Shown here piece by piece: positions 5,101 to 5,691 of a stretch of 5,691 nt of DNA (position 1 is the stretch's first letter; the number at the start of each line of letters is the position of its first letter). A program made the translations under genes and the position numbers. The DNA is from DASUGM01 sp036274055. GTDB taxonomy: Bacteria > Acidobacteriota > Vicinamibacteria > Vicinamibacterales > SCN-69-37. The stretch lies in the NCBI GenBank assembly GCA_036274055.1, contig DASUGM010000056.1, positions 1 to 5,691 of the forward strand, in the 5' to 3' direction. The notes under the pieces are model-generated. The model was not told where the DNA came from and searched no databases. It saw nothing but the letters and a program-made list of their open reading frames with translations.

Positions 5101-5691
5101 ACATCGATGTCTACCTCGCAGCACTCCGCGCTGAAGTCGATGCGGCGCTCACCCGGGTGCTGACGCAGCCGCACGCGCCGGCGGTGATTGCCGAGGCGAT
5201 GCGGTATCCGATCGCCGGCGGCGGCAAGCGGCTGCGGCCGTGCCTGACGCTGGCGATCGCTGAAGCCTGTGGCGCGCGTCTCGATCTCGACGTCGCGCGC
5301 GCCCGCGCACTGGCCCTCCCTGGCGCCTGCGCGGTCGAAATGATCCACACCTACTCGCTCGTCCACGACGATTTGCCGGCGATGGACAACGACGATCTGC
5401 GCCGGGGCCGCGCCACCACGCACGTCGTTTACGGCGATGGCGCCGCGATCCTCGTCGGTGACGGGCTGTTGACCGAAGCCTTCAGCGTCCTGGCCGCGTC
5501 GCCGTCGCCGGCGACACCGCCGGACGCGCCGGCGGCCAACGCCGAACAACGCCTCCGCGCGGTCGCCACGCTCGCGCACGCCGCCGGTGCCGCGGGAATG
5601 GTCGGCGGCCAGGCGGTGGATCTCGTGAACGAGGGACAAGTGAAGGGCGCGACGGCGCGGCTCGACGGCGCCGGACTCGAGGACATGCATC
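5097..5691 (+). CDS. ispA: Polyprenyl (farnesyl/geranylgeranyl) diphosphate synthase, 3'-truncated
   Basis: This trans-isoprenyl diphosphate synthase condenses dimethylallyl or longer allylic diphosphates with isopentenyl diphosphate to make precursors of quinones, undecaprenyl phosphate and other isoprenoids. The frame runs 198 codons to the window edge without a stop. It shows GGGKRLRP (41-48; K44 and R47 bind IPP), IHTYSLVHDD (83-92), the first aspartate-rich motif DDLPAMD (91-97) followed by N-D-D-L-R-R-G, then GDGLLTEAF (121-129) and GMVGGQAVDL. The second aspartate-rich motif lies beyond the window. Chain length cannot be read reliably, but the motifs are the short-chain FPP/GGPP type. 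GTG at 5097 is chosen because it overlaps the xseB stop (GTGA) and leaves a normal N-terminus; the nearby ATG at 5107 is out of frame. An Ala/Pro-rich loop at about 134-149 looks longer than in common homologues. xseB-ispA adjacency is frequent in bacteria, often with dxs next. Confidence 0.94.
   Translation, partial: MNIDVYLAALRAEVDAALTRVLTQPHAPAVIAEAMRYPIAGGGKRLRPCLTLAIAEACGARLDLDVARARALALPGACAVEMIHTYSLVHDDLPAMDNDDLRRGRATTHVVYGDGAAILVGDGLLTEAFSVLAASPSPATPPDAPAANAEQRLRAVATLAHAAGAAGMVGGQAVDLVNEGQVKGATARLDGAGLEDMH

Noticed and set aside
3502..5124. A 540-codon open frame on the minus strand antisense to xseA, xseB and the start of ispA
   Set aside because: It mirrors the codon pattern of three well-recognised genes in high-GC DNA, its translation is rich in Arg, Ala, Asp and Val with no known motif, and it has no credible ribosome site.

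Overview
The window is a GC-rich (except one short AT-rich island), gene-dense bacterial chromosomal segment. It holds three regions: the 3' part of gatA, a small minus-strand heat-shock unit, and a tightly packed plus-strand operon. No mobile element, CRISPR array, rRNA or tRNA was seen. The organism cannot be fixed from this window. High GC, a YmdB/TIGR00282 phosphoesterase next to xseA-xseB-ispA, the TSLDGAA variant in XseA and short CTTGGGT repeats between genes would fit an Acidobacteriota-like (perhaps Vicinamibacteria) soil bacterium, but this is inference from memory of family context.

Layout. (1) 1-1118, plus: GatA, the amidase subunit of the tRNA-dependent amidotransferase, missing its N-terminus at the window edge. 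(2) 1130-2050, minus: an Hsp20 small heat-shock protein (1613-2050), a strong hairpin terminator (1546-1577), a spacer with a 7-bp tandem repeat, and a 109-residue membrane protein (1130-1459) that ends 11 bp from gatA, so the two are convergent. (3) 2051-2209: a divergent control region with 75 percent A+T in 2101-2160. It carries two face-to-face -10 boxes, nested inverted repeats and, on the plus side, a leader hairpin that covers the ribosome binding site. (4) 2210-5691, plus: a second, more divergent Hsp20, a YmdB-type metallophosphoesterase, XseA, XseB and the start of a polyprenyl diphosphate synthase (IspA type), which runs off the window.

How the genes work together. The plus-strand genes overlap by 4 nt or are 3 nt apart throughout, so they should be one transcript with translational coupling. 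XseA and XseB are the two subunits of exodeoxyribonuclease VII, and xseB-ispA adjacency is common in bacteria. The unusual part is the front of the operon: a small heat-shock protein leads it, back to back with another small heat-shock gene. The compact divergent promoter and the hairpin over the second Hsp20's start are the most interesting signals here. I found no wholly new system; the rest is recognisable housekeeping content.
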